Below are positions 49,739 to 58,316 of a stretch of DNA of 64,000 nt, piece after piece. The number at the start of each line of letters is the position of its first letter. The stretch's first letter is position 1. Below the pieces are notes generated by a model. It was not told the origin of the DNA. It saw only the letters and a program-made list of their open reading frames with translations, and ran no database searches. Where the stretch lies: contig NZ_CAJRAF010000002.1 in NCBI RefSeq assembly GCF_907164905.1, positions 3,286,001 through 3,350,000 of the forward strand, in the 5' to 3' direction. This stretch comes from Dyadobacter sp. CECT 9275. Its GTDB lineage: Bacteria; Bacteroidota; Bacteroidia; Cytophagales; Spirosomataceae. A program made the translations under genes and the position numbers.

Positions 49739-51739
49739 TTACTGAGAATTCAACCAGCTAAGGTTGAAGCGATAGTGTATGCTACTGCTCATCAGATGTA
49801 TCAGGTTATCAGGCGATTGGGTCAAAGCCAGATAACCTCTAGGTTCCGCGTGTGACTTATCCATTTCAAAAGCCCCCGTCCAGGCGCCGCCATTCAGATA
49901 CCTATCCTTTCCATCGGTAATCAGCTTTTTTACCGGCCAGGTTTTGCCCTCATCAAATGAAAGAGCGGCAAACATGCCATAACCTTTGAAAGAACTTCCG
50001 TCTTTCCTGGTAAACAACATTCCAATTTTCTTTTCATCCACTTCCTCAGGATGATGCGTAAAAGATACCAACAGCAACGGCCCTTCATTAAGCCTGTAAA
50101 GTATCAGACGCTGTCCTCCGGCAATCAGCGGAAATTCAGACGCCGAATAGGTCCAGCTTTTGCCCTTGTCTGCAGAGATACTCATGGGCATTCGTTTTTC
50201 TCCTTTATCCCCGGCACTAATGTTATTTCCCCGTCCGAAGGCGAGCAGCTTTCCGTCTTTCAGCTCCACCACTCCTGCATGGATTCCGGCAATGACGCCG
50301 CCTGTTTTCCCTTCCTCAAATTCGGGGACGTCGGTACCCGTATAGGGATTGTACCATGTTTTTCCCTGATCCTTACTGATGTGGATGGCTGTCCCTCCAT
50401 TGGAGCTGGGATCAGCATCACCCGCCTGAACGAGCCAACCCTCTTTGGTCTGAAACATTCCTGCAATTACCTGATTTCTAACCTGATGTGCAGGGTCAGC
50501 CATGGACGGTGCCGACCACGTGGCGCCATTATCTTTGCTTGTTCTGAGTACCATAGCGAGGTTTTTCCAGTCGCCATCCGTCTCTACCCCGTTCATATGA
50601 TAGACCGTGCCCTTCCCGTCATGAAACAATGAACTGCCCGTCATATTTCGGTCCGGTACTTTAAAAAACTCAGACGGCATATCCCATTTACGCTGCCCCG
50701 CCCTTAACCTGCTTGCCAGTATGGTCATTTCTCTCCCTGATTCCTGATTAGTTGAAAACCAGGCGGCCAGCAGATCGCCATTGGGTAACCAAGCCACAGC
50801 AGGACAATGGTTGTGATGGAAAAACGGTACCTCATCAGGGCATTCGGGCTTGAATACATACCTGATCGGTTCCATAAAAACAGGCTGAGTATCCGAAACC
50901 TTTGTCCATTGAAACCCTTTTTGAGAAACACCACGGAAGACCGCCGTTGGCTCCACAGCCGGCAGAGGGTTGCCAGCCGGGATATCTCCCTCTACTACCC
51001 TGAAACCCAGCTGAAAATGCTTGTCCTCGGGTATCATCCCTAATCGGTTGGCAGACCTGAGATACGCTACGGGAGTGCCATGACTTCCTCCCCGGGTTAC
51101 TCTGAACAGGCCGCTTTTTCTTCCTGTCGGATCCGTCCTGTCTCCTTCGCCATAAGGCCCGTACCAGTCAGCACACCATTCCTCCACGTTTCCGTGCATA
51201 TCATACAGACCAAAACTGTTAGGCTTGAACTGCCCTACTTTCAAAGAAACAATTACCGGATCCCGATCTGTTTTTTGCGATTTATGGTCAGTTTTAGGAA
51301 AGAAGCGCCCGCTCCAAAAATCAGTCACAGTACCGGCCCTACAGGCATATTCCCATTCTGCTTCGGTTGGCAGACGATATTTCTTTCCTTCCTTCTTACT
51401 CAGCCAGTCACAAAATGCCTGTGCCTCTTTATAATTTACAAAAATGACCGCTTCGTCATCCTCTTTGGAAAACCCATCTTTGCCCCTTAATGCTTTGTGG
51501 GAAGGATCAAACAGCTCATACTGAGCGTTGGTCACCTCTGTTACCGCCATCCGGAACGGTTTTGAAATGGTTACTCTGTGAACCGGTTTTTCGTCTGCAG
51601 TTTCTCCTTCTCCTTCAGCCCCCATGTAAAAACGGCCTGCAGGAATTTCAGCAAAACGCATGCCCACCGTGTTGGTTTGCTGGGCCCACGCCTGCGGAAT
51701 AATCAAAATAGCTGCGAATGCTGTCCTTAGCCAATTCAT
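49739..51739 (-). CDS. FGE-like domain fused to a sialidase-like propeller, exported
   Basis: 666 residues with a signal peptide (PQAWAQ). Residues 20-260 form an FGE/SUMF1-like domain: IPAGRFYMGAEGEGETADEKP, YRLPTEAEWEYACRAGT, YDMHGNVEEWCADWYG and RVTRGGSHGTPVAYLRS. The two cysteines that formylglycine-generating enzymes have in this last segment are absent, so sulfatase activation is unlikely and a binding role is more plausible. Residues 290-650 form a BNR propeller with Asp-box motifs TSKDNGATWS, SKDQGKTWYNP, SADKGKSWTYS and SFDEGKTWP. The lyase gene stops 6 bases upstream, so the two are one operon. Confidence 0.85.
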   Translation of the reverse strand: MNWLRTAFAAILIIPQAWAQQTNTVGMRFAEIPAGRFYMGAEGEGETADEKPVHRVTISKPFRMAVTEVTNAQYELFDPSHKALRGKDGFSKEDDEAVIFVNYKEAQAFCDWLSKKEGKKYRLPTEAEWEYACRAGTVTDFWSGRFFPKTDHKSQKTDRDPVIVSLKVGQFKPNSFGLYDMHGNVEEWCADWYGPYGEGDRTDPTGRKSGLFRVTRGGSHGTPVAYLRSANRLGMIPEDKHFQLGFRVVEGDIPAGNPLPAVEPTAVFRGVSQKGFQWTKVSDTQPVFMEPIRYVFKPECPDEVPFFHHNHCPAVAWLPNGDLLAAWFSTNQESGREMTILASRLRAGQRKWDMPSEFFKVPDRNMTGSSLFHDGKGTVYHMNGVETDGDWKNLAMVLRTSKDNGATWSAPSMADPAHQVRNQVIAGMFQTKEGWLVQAGDADPSSNGGTAIHISKDQGKTWYNPYTGTDVPEFEEGKTGGVIAGIHAGVVELKDGKLLAFGRGNNISAGDKGEKRMPMSISADKGKSWTYSASEFPLIAGGQRLILYRLNEGPLLLVSFTHHPEEVDEKKIGMLFTRKDGSSFKGYGMFAALSFDEGKTWPVKKLITDGKDRYLNGGAWTGAFEMDKSHAEPRGYLALTQSPDNLIHLMSSSIHYRFNLSWLNSQ

Positions 51740-51745
51740 ATTCTA

Positions 51746-52717
51746 TTATTTTACTAACTGCTTAGTAAGTATACTGGTAATTCCCAACTCGTTATGTAAC
51801 ACTTCAAGGTCTTCCAGCAGCCGATCCATACCTTCCTGAAGTTCAGGCGTGAACACACCCACATCTCTCCTGGTATAAGTTGAGATTGGGAAACCTCTTT
51901 TCTTCAGACTGTATTTAGCGTTGATGGGGTATGCCGCATGCACGGGGTCCATGGTGTCAACAAAAAACTGCTGCACACGTTCCACTTCTTTTTTCTTAGT
52001 TTCGTCGTTGTAGTGCTCGCAGATCCATACCACCAATTCAGGAAAAATATTGCCCTGAATACAGGAAAGTCCCGCTGCTCCTGCACTTAAAGAAGAAACT
52101 GCGTTAACCATATAGGCATCATAAAGCCCGAAATTATAATCTTTTCCGACGGTAATTCTGCGTAATACTTCCGCATCATCCAGGCAGGTATCCTTGTGGT
52201 AAACGATTCTGCCCGTTGGCAAAAGCTCTTTCAGAATATCAGAAGTGATACATCTTTTGTATGGAACGGGGCACTCATAAAACCCTAAGGGTATATCATC
52301 AGTCAGCGAAATCAGCTCTTTAGCTCTTTCAACAAAAACATTATCATCCTCATTTTCCTCAGCAATCAGGCCCGTAATCACGATCACCGCCTGTATTCCG
52401 GTAGCATATATACGTTTAACAAATTTTGCTTGTTCGCTGATCGGCCCACCGAAAGTTCCCGTAGCCACAACCGGCACTCGGCCTGCTGCCTGCTCAACAA
52501 CCGTTTTTGTAATCGCAAGTCTTTCATCTTCCGTCAGCTCATACATTTCGCTGGAAAGACAATTTGCAAACAGACCTGCCGATCCGGCTTCAATGTAAAG
52601 TTCCGTAAGTGTTTTCAATCCTTCGTAATCAATTTCACCAGTTTCCAGAAAAGGAGTAAGCATTACAGGAATAAAACCCTTTGGTAAGGCAATAGAGGAG
52701 GGGTTAGACATAGCCAT
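51746..52717 (-). CDS. DapA/NanA-family aldolase or lyase
   Basis: 323 residues with the TIM-barrel class I aldolase fold. The Schiff-base lysine is Lys175 in VYHKDTC and the catalytic tyrosine Tyr147 in LGFYECP. The phosphate/carboxylate loop differs from the GTTGE of DapA (here ANCLSSEMYELT), so lysine synthesis is unlikely. N-acetylneuraminate lyase or a related keto-acid aldolase fits the adjacent symporter and sialidase-like genes. The symporter lies 66 bases upstream. Confidence 0.85.
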   Translation of the reverse strand: MAMSNPSSIALPKGFIPVMLTPFLETGEIDYEGLKTLTELYIEAGSAGLFANCLSSEMYELTEDERLAITKTVVEQAAGRVPVVATGTFGGPISEQAKFVKRIYATGIQAVIVITGLIAEENEDDNVFVERAKELISLTDDIPLGFYECPVPYKRCITSDILKELLPTGRIVYHKDTCLDDAEVLRRITVGKDYNFGLYDAYMVNAVSSLSAGAAGLSCIQGNIFPELVVWICEHYNDETKKKEVERVQQFFVDTMDPVHAAYPINAKYSLKKRGFPISTYTRRDVGVFTPELQEGMDRLLEDLEVLHNELGITSILTKQLVK

Positions 52718-52783
52718 TTTGTGTCAGTTTAAATTCAGAAACTATTTGGATCGTTGAGAGAAAATTTGGTTTATAAAACCCGC

Positions 52784-54376
52784 TTAGCTGTGCCCGACAA
52801 CTTCCTGGGCCTCATCCGGCAGCGTTTTGCCTTTTCCTTTAATTTTTGTTAATAATATCCCGATCAGAAAAATGGACAGGGTCCCCACAACCATGATCAT
52901 ATTCTGATGAAGAGGGTTACGTAAATATGCGTATTCACCTGAAAGCTTGGGTGAGAAGGTCATCCACACAATCACCAGTACTCCGATGATGGTGGCCGTA
53001 AGCGCTTCGGTATTTTTTGTATTTTTTGAAATAATTCCCAGCAGAAATAATCCCAGCATTCCTCCAGCAAATATTCCAGAGAGTAACCACCAGATATCCA
53101 GTACACTCTTCACGCCGATCATGGCAATACCTGTGACCATTCCCAGTAAACCAAAACCCGTTGTGGCTATATAGAGCAAGCGCATGCTTTGTTTTTCCGA
53201 AAGATCCGACTTGATGTAACGCTGATAAATATCTACTGAAAAAACAGTTGCCGAAGCATTCATACCCGAACTGATGGTACTCATGGCGGCAGACATAATG
53301 GCCGCGATGATTAACCCTAACAACCCCACAGGAACCTTGGTAACCATGAAGTTAGGCATTACCTTATCGCCATAATCCGCTGGTGTAAGCGTTGCCGCCA
53401 ACTGTCTGATGGCCTCGGGTGTACCTCCTGGAAGCCTTTCTGCTGCGGCCGTCATTTTTATGACCTGCAGAAGCTCGGGGTTACTCTGATAGTAGGCATA
53501 CAGGCAGGTTCCCAGTACAAAAAAGATAAGAGATACCGGCAAATAAAGATACACACACAACCAGATGGAACTCGCTGCTTCTTTCACCGAGCCGGTAGTA
53601 TGATACCTCTGAACGTAGTTCTGATCCATTCCGAAATTATTCAGGTTCATGAAAAAACCATAGAATAGTATCACCCAAAAAGACGACTGGACAAAATCCG
53701 GAGCAAATGTTCCCAGGCTGAATTTATCCTCCGCCACACCCATGTCAATAATTTTTGAAACACCGCCATCCAGGCCTGATACCACCAGATAAAGGATTAC
53801 AAACGCTCCGATGGTTTTGATCACCCCCTGTACCACTTCCGTCCAGATCACCGCTTCCATTCCTCCCATCACCGTGTAGAGTACAATACATATACCAACC
53901 ACGATCATGATCGTCGACATAGGATAACCCGTCAGAGCCTGTAAGCTCAGTGCAATACCAAAAAAGATGGATCCCATCCTGGCCAGCTGGGTAAGCAAGA
54001 AACAGGCTACGGCGTAAGTTCTTGCCCAGGGACCAAAACGATGCTCGAGATGCGTATAAGCCGACACCTCTCCGGTACCTCTGTAAAAAGGTATGAAATA
54101 TTTGGTGGCAAACCACGCCGCCAGCGGCATCGACAAACTAAACACAAAGCTGTTCCAGTTACTTCCGAAAGCTTTACCCGGAACACCTAAAAAAGTGTTA
54201 CTGCTCAGGAACGTTGCATAAATTGAAATCCCGATTGCCCAGCCCGGGATTTTCCCCGAAGCTTTGGTGAACTGGTCAGCACTGGTATTCTTTCTGGAAA
54301 AATAGATACCAACAGCCACCATCCCTACCAGATAAGCAATAACGATAATAAGGTCAATAAGAGGTAAGGATTTCAT
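52784..54376 (-). CDS. Sodium:solute symporter (SSS family)
   Basis: 530 residues with about 13-14 membrane helices. Family landmarks are YLVGMVAVGIYFSRKNTSADQF at the start, GWAIGISIYATFLSSNTFLGVPG, GMEAVIWTEVVQGVIK and NNFGMDQNYVQRY, then AAIMSAAMSTISSGMNASATVFSVD with sodium-site residues. Members carry sugars, sialic acid or other small solutes with sodium into the cytoplasm. Genes for the lyase and the sialidase-like fusion follow on the same strand. The substrate is likely the lyase's, which is inference. Confidence 0.92.
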   Translation of the reverse strand: MKSLPLIDLIIVIAYLVGMVAVGIYFSRKNTSADQFTKASGKIPGWAIGISIYATFLSSNTFLGVPGKAFGSNWNSFVFSLSMPLAAWFATKYFIPFYRGTGEVSAYTHLEHRFGPWARTYAVACFLLTQLARMGSIFFGIALSLQALTGYPMSTIMIVVGICIVLYTVMGGMEAVIWTEVVQGVIKTIGAFVILYLVVSGLDGGVSKIIDMGVAEDKFSLGTFAPDFVQSSFWVILFYGFFMNLNNFGMDQNYVQRYHTTGSVKEAASSIWLCVYLYLPVSLIFFVLGTCLYAYYQSNPELLQVIKMTAAAERLPGGTPEAIRQLAATLTPADYGDKVMPNFMVTKVPVGLLGLIIAAIMSAAMSTISSGMNASATVFSVDIYQRYIKSDLSEKQSMRLLYIATTGFGLLGMVTGIAMIGVKSVLDIWWLLSGIFAGGMLGLFLLGIISKNTKNTEALTATIIGVLVIVWMTFSPKLSGEYAYLRNPLHQNMIMVVGTLSIFLIGILLTKIKGKGKTLPDEAQEVVGHS

Positions 54377-54501
54377 TCTACTTTTTTAGTATTTATAACT
54401 TTATTACAAATAAACAGGATAAAGTAAATGTGTTTGTGACGATTTATTACCTTTTATTGTACGATATTATCATTATGATATTTTACCACAGAGAATCATT
54501 G

Positions 54502-55191
54502 TCAATTCCCGACAGCATTTCTGCTGCGAAAGAAGTAACCCATACCGACTGTTGAAGCACTTATCAAAAGAATGAGTAAAACCTTGGATCCGAGTCCTTC
54601 ATTAGGATGTTCCAGCAGATAACGGATATCCTGTGCCTCATAACCGACCCAAACTGCCAGTATTGTCCTGGGAATCATGCCTAATGTCCCGCCTGCAAGT
54701 ACTTGCTTCAATCTTGCTCCTGCAATAGCAAAGAACAAATTGGTTACTGCAAAGGGCAATATGGGCGAAAGCTTGGCAAAAAAAATCAGCCGCAGTTCTT
54801 GCGCGCGAAACCGCTTTAGTAAAATTCCAACCTTGGGATACACTGCCAGCAGATAATTCCGGGTTTTCCCGGGGTTTAGAAACCGCGCAAGAAAGTACAC
54901 GATACAGATGGCCCCGAGGTTCAACATAAATAGCAAAGGCAATGCCACCCATCCGAGAAAATAACCATAGACCATGGCCAGAAATGTAGGAGGCGTCAGC
55001 GCCAGGGCCGATGTAACGGTTAGCAGGACGGTGACCAGTACCCAGAAGGGAAAGGTCCATTCCCGCAGCATGTTTTCATGGCCGATTGCCCAGGCAGTGA
55101 GCAACGATGTTGTCATCAAGGGTATTATTGTCATGAGTATACTTATGACAAAAGGCAGGGAAAGGTGCTTGGGTGATGACGATGGTATCAA
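54502..55191 (-). CDS. TVP38/TMEM64-family (VTT domain) membrane protein
   Basis: 229 residues with five to six membrane helices. The VTT signature is visible in ALTPPTFLAMVYGYFLGW, FAKLSPILPFAVTNLFFAIAGA and GTLGMIPRTILAVWVGYEA. Members of this DedA-related family are linked to lipid scrambling or membrane homeostasis; the bacterial role is open. It is separated from the symporter gene by 125 bases and has no clear functional link to it. Confidence 0.87.
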   Translation of the reverse strand: MIPSSSPKHLSLPFVISILMTIIPLMTTSLLTAWAIGHENMLREWTFPFWVLVTVLLTVTSALALTPPTFLAMVYGYFLGWVALPLLFMLNLGAICIVYFLARFLNPGKTRNYLLAVYPKVGILLKRFRAQELRLIFFAKLSPILPFAVTNLFFAIAGARLKQVLAGGTLGMIPRTILAVWVGYEAQDIRYLLEHPNEGLGSKVLLILLISASTVGMGYFFRSRNAVGN

Positions 55192-55321
55192 ACTGGATAG
55201 ATGCTAGCGGTTTCGGTCCTAATTGTGCAACGCCTTCGGCTGGTAAAAGGTTTTCAGCCTGTTTATCTTTTATACTTTATTATAGGGCAGACCATACCCT
55301 GGGCTGAGTACTAAATGTAAG

Positions 55322-55359
55322 ATCCGGTTGAACAGACGGCCTGGGTATTACAACCGGAT
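55322..55359. repeat. Inverted repeat before the DUF3127 promoter
   Basis: atccggttg (55322-55330) and caaccggat (55351-55359) are exact inverse complements 20 bases apart, ending about 14 bases before the -33 element. It may be a regulator site or the end of a small transcript. Confidence 0.4.
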
Positions 55360-55372
55360 GATCTTCCGGTTT

Positions 55373-55404
55373 TTTGATTTCGAATGCCAAAATCTTTACT
55401 TTTG
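55373..55404 (+). promoter_or_regulatory. Bacteroidota-type promoter of the DUF3127 gene
   Basis: TTTG at 55373-55376, 20 bases, then TACTTTTG at 55397-55404, an exact match to the consensus. It gives a leader of about 30 bases. Confidence 0.75.
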
Positions 55405-55439
55405 ATGTTGTTTTAAGCAACTACTAATTCAAAAATTAT

Positions 55440-55790
55440 ATGGAATTAACAGGAACCGTTATCGCTTTGCTTCCAGAGGTATCCGGACAGGGAAAAAATG
55501 GAACATGGCGCAAGCAGGAATTCATTCTTGAAATCCCCTCTCAGTACCCTAAAAAAGTTTGTATTTCATTATGGGGAGATAAAATTGACCAGGCGGGACT
55601 CAGAGTCAATGATAGCGTAACGGCTTCAATTGATATTGAAAGCCGGGAGTACAATTCCCGGTGGTATACAGAAGTGAAAGCATGGAAACTGGATAAAGCC
55701 GGCTCAAGCCAGCCGTCCGGCTCCGGCAACACTGCATTGCCTCCTGTAACCTCTTTTTCTGAGGACGAATCGGATGATCTTCCGTTTTAA
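55440..55790 (+). CDS. DUF3127 OB-fold-like protein
   Basis: 116 residues matching the DUF3127 family: MELTGTVIALLPEVSGQG, WRKQEFILEIPSQYPKKVCISLWGDK, SIDIESREYNSRWYTEVKAWKL. The fold resembles single-stranded-DNA-binding proteins, and the tail EDESDDLPF is like the acidic tip of SSB that recruits partners. A role in DNA metabolism is plausible but not shown. It is monocistronic with a clear promoter. Confidence 0.9.
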   Translation: MELTGTVIALLPEVSGQGKNGTWRKQEFILEIPSQYPKKVCISLWGDKIDQAGLRVNDSVTASIDIESREYNSRWYTEVKAWKLDKAGSSQPSGSGNTALPPVTSFSEDESDDLPF

Positions 55791-55896
55791 AGTTATTCCT
55801 TAATGCTACCGTACAATCCTGCGATTTTACGGTAGCATTATTCTTTTTTCGATAATGAGCTCTACCAGCTTTTAACTTTCAAGTGTTAACTTAAAA

Positions 55897-56553
55897 CTAA
55901 CTGGTACGGTAAGCCATTGACATCGTAAACTGATCCAGCATTTCGTGCGGGTGAACTTCCAGAACCCTTGCAAGCACCATTACCACCAACGTATTGGATG
56001 CAATTTTCCTGGGAATTCCCGCAAAGGCTGCAAAAAGGTCCACTGTTACGGTTTGTTTTTTGTCAAGAAGCTCCATGAGCTTCTGCTCTTTGTCGCCGTA
56101 CTGGAACCTTACATCTCTTTCCCCTCTTCCACGGCGCATGATCTCTTTCATTTCCCTGCTGGCTTGAATTGACTTGTCTTCTACACGGATGTAAGCTCTT
56201 CTGTCACCAGTAAGTTCATCTATAACATAATGCGGTTTGTCAACACTGCGCGGAATTGTGAGTACCAGTACATCCCTTTCCGGGCTTACGGGTACTCTTT
56301 CCTTTCGAAAGCTGATCTTAGGATAAATGTATTTGTCAATTGCGCGCGTGAGTGAAAACTCATCTTCGTCGGCATCTTTTAAACCTTTGATTGTCTTGTC
56401 GTCTCCCACTCCTATGAAGAGTTTTCCGCCACCGGTGTTGGCAAAAGCGACAATTTCGCGGACAATCTTTTCCGGATGACTGGATTTCAGCTTGAATTCC
56501 GAGTGTTCACCCTCTCCTTTTTTGACCAATTCTTTCAGTAATCGAAGTTCCAT
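55897..56553 (-). CDS. AlbA_2 (Schlafen-like) domain protein
   Basis: 218 residues. The first 140 residues form an AlbA_2 domain: EHSEFKLKSSHPEKIVREIVAFANTGGGKLFIGVGDD and YPKISFRKERVPV. This domain binds nucleic acid or nucleotides and occurs in transcription regulators and some defence proteins. The C-terminal 70 residues look like a helical or winged-helix part (MELLDKKQTVTVDLFAAFAGIPRKIASNTLVVMV). No partner gene is adjacent. Confidence 0.82.
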   Translation of the reverse strand: MELRLLKELVKKGEGEHSEFKLKSSHPEKIVREIVAFANTGGGKLFIGVGDDKTIKGLKDADEDEFSLTRAIDKYIYPKISFRKERVPVSPERDVLVLTIPRSVDKPHYVIDELTGDRRAYIRVEDKSIQASREMKEIMRRGRGERDVRFQYGDKEQKLMELLDKKQTVTVDLFAAFAGIPRKIASNTLVVMVLARVLEVHPHEMLDQFTMSMAYRTS

Positions 56554-56774
56554 TTTCGTAATGGATAGAAACCTGAGTTATGATAAAAACTTTACTTTTT
56601 ATTCGCTCTCTTTCTCTTCTTTCTTAACGCTTTTAAGATACATTCCTTTTGTGAAATATAAAAAATCTCAGCGCGTCTGTTTGCCTGGTTTTAGGTTTAA
56701 ACTATTCCATTTCCTTATATATCTACCATTCAGCGTATTAAGTAACGCTGCATTTTTCACAGGAGGGCTCTTCT

Positions 56775-56805
56775 AAAAAAGAAGCGGCACCGATGGCACC
56801 GCTTC
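56775..56805 (-). terminator. Terminator of the DUF2795 gene
   Basis: Arms gaagcgg (56781-56787) and ccgcttc (56799-56805) with a T6 run on the minus strand, only a few bases past the stop. Confidence 0.8.
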
Positions 56806-56808
56806 CTG

Positions 56809-57030
56809 TCAATATTCGTCTTCGTTAAAAAAGAAATCATCTTTGGTCGGATAGTCCGGCCAGATTTCCTCAATACTTTCATACGGCTGTCCGTCATCTT
56901 CAAGTTCCTGTAGGTTTTCAACTACTTCCAACGGAGCGCCTGTTCTAATTGCAAAGTCAATTAGCTCGTCTTTAGTGGCTGGCCAGGGAGCATCTTCAAG
57001 ATATGACGCAAGTTCGAGAGTCCAGTACAT
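56809..57030 (-). CDS. DUF2795 protein
   Basis: 73 residues, acidic, matching DUF2795: MYWTLELASYLEDAPWPATKDELIDFAIRTGAP is the family's start, with VVENLQELEDDGQPYESIEEIWPDYPT after it. Members are small cytoplasmic proteins of unknown role, common in Bacteroidota. It is monocistronic. Confidence 0.88.
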   Translation of the reverse strand: MYWTLELASYLEDAPWPATKDELIDFAIRTGAPLEVVENLQELEDDGQPYESIEEIWPDYPTKDDFFFNEDEY

Positions 57031-57074
57031 ATTTTTTTCGCCTATTAAAGAGTTACTTACTGTTTTAAGGATTG

Positions 57075-57082
57075 CAAAAGTA
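57075..57082 (-). promoter_or_regulatory. -7 element of the DUF2795 promoter
   Basis: TACTTTTG followed by CA on the minus strand matches the consensus exactly, about 45 bases before the start codon; no -33 element at normal spacing. Confidence 0.5.
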
Positions 57083-57355
57083 AAAAAATTTGCATCTTTT
57101 AATAGTTTCTAACAAAAAAAAATAAAAATAATTGTTTTTACCAAATCTTGATTTAATTTTTTTATATAACACACTAAAAATCAACAATTTAATTCATAAT
57201 ATTTTCTACTGTCAAACCTCTTGGAAAGCAGCACACTGCCTGATTGCTATGAGCAAGATTTACTCTGCACGAAATACCCATAATACCCCCTGAAGCAAGT
57301 GCTTTGAATCCGTTTTGCATCACAATTTCCGCAAAGCGCCTAAAACGACGATTGG

Positions 57356-57387
57356 TTGTTTACTCCAAATTTTTTCTTTCATCTTTG
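57356..57387 (+). promoter_or_regulatory. Bacteroidota-type promoter of cutC
   Basis: TTG at 57356-57358, 21 bases, then CATCTTTG at 57380-57387, one base off TAnnTTTG. Leader about 37 bases. Confidence 0.65.
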
Positions 57388-57431
57388 TACCGAACCTTTT
57401 GTAAATTTCGGTCATACAAATAAATAAAGAT

Positions 57432-58163
57432 ATGAATATAGAAGTTTGTGCCTATTCCCTTGAATCATGTATTAATGCACAGGCGGGCGGTGCAGGCAGA
57501 ATAGAGCTTTGCGGTGGACTGGGCGAGGGAGGCACAACCCCAAGCGCCGGGCTCATCGAGGTAGTTCGTGAGCACATACAAATTCAGCTTTTTGTGATGA
57601 TAAGGCCCCGTGGCGGTGATTTTGTCTATGATTTCTTTGAACACGAAGTCATGAAAAAGGATATTCTGCTTGCAAAAAAACTGGGTGCCGATGGTGTGGT
57701 ACTGGGTGTTCTGCAGGCCGACGGGCAGGTAGACGTGGAGAGAACAAAAGCGCTGGTCGACTACGCCAGTCCTATGAAAGTAACATTTCACCGTGCTTTT
57801 GATATTACTCCCGATCCGTTGAAAGCGCTTAGTGCAATCATTGAAACCGGTGCAGAGCGCATACTTACCTCGGGCCAGAAACCTACGGCTGCTGAGGGCA
57901 TAGCGCTCCTGGAAAAACTGGCGCGAGCCGCCGGTGATAAAATTGAGATTATGGCTGGTGGCGGTGTTAACCACCTTAATGCTGCTGCCTTTAAAGCCGC
58001 CGGAGTACCCGCCCTGCACCTGACCGCCAAGGCATTCCGCCCGGGGCGTCAGAAATTTTTCCCGGAGGGTATATCAATGGCTGGCGAAATCCCCGATGAG
58101 CGTTCGGTTATGTATAGTGACCTTGGCCTCATTGAAGCCATTGTACAAGTAGTTTCCGAATAG
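57432..58163 (+). CDS. cutC: Copper homeostasis protein CutC family
   Basis: 243 residues with the CutC TIM-barrel features: AGGAGRIELCGGLGEGGTTPSAGLI, VMIRPRGGDFVYDFFE, VTFHRAFDI and RILTSGQKPTAAEG, then IMAGGGVN. The family was named for a copper-sensitive phenotype, but its biochemical reaction is uncertain. It is cytoplasmic, no signal peptide. The gene is followed by a penicillin-acylase-family gene after 153 bases. Confidence 0.93.
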   Translation: MNIEVCAYSLESCINAQAGGAGRIELCGGLGEGGTTPSAGLIEVVREHIQIQLFVMIRPRGGDFVYDFFEHEVMKKDILLAKKLGADGVVLGVLQADGQVDVERTKALVDYASPMKVTFHRAFDITPDPLKALSAIIETGAERILTSGQKPTAAEGIALLEKLARAAGDKIEIMAGGGVNHLNAAAFKAAGVPALHLTAKAFRPGRQKFFPEGISMAGEIPDERSVMYSDLGLIEAIVQVVSE

Positions 58164-58316
58164 CCATTACCTTTTATATCCTATACGAACCACCGGTTCC
58201 TGCTGATACCCTAATGACTTGTTTATCCCAACGGTTATGAAAAATATCCAAATCCGAGTTTAAATATTTACCACACACTACTGATCTTTCGACAAACCCG
58301 CTAGCCTCCCTGAATC

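Larger units (their letters stand above)
57031..57431. other. Intergenic region DUF2795-cutC
   Basis: 401 bases without a gene, very AT-rich at 57080-57220. It carries the divergent promoters of its two neighbours; nothing else is recognised. Confidence 0.7.

Noticed and set aside
55240..55380. TPP- or SAM-type riboswitch before DUF3127
   Set aside because: A ctgagta stretch caught attention, but the other conserved boxes of known riboswitches are missing.
57465..58019. 184-residue frame on the minus strand inside cutC
   Set aside because: It is the complement of a well-conserved CutC coding region; its translation is rich in unlikely residues and matches nothing.
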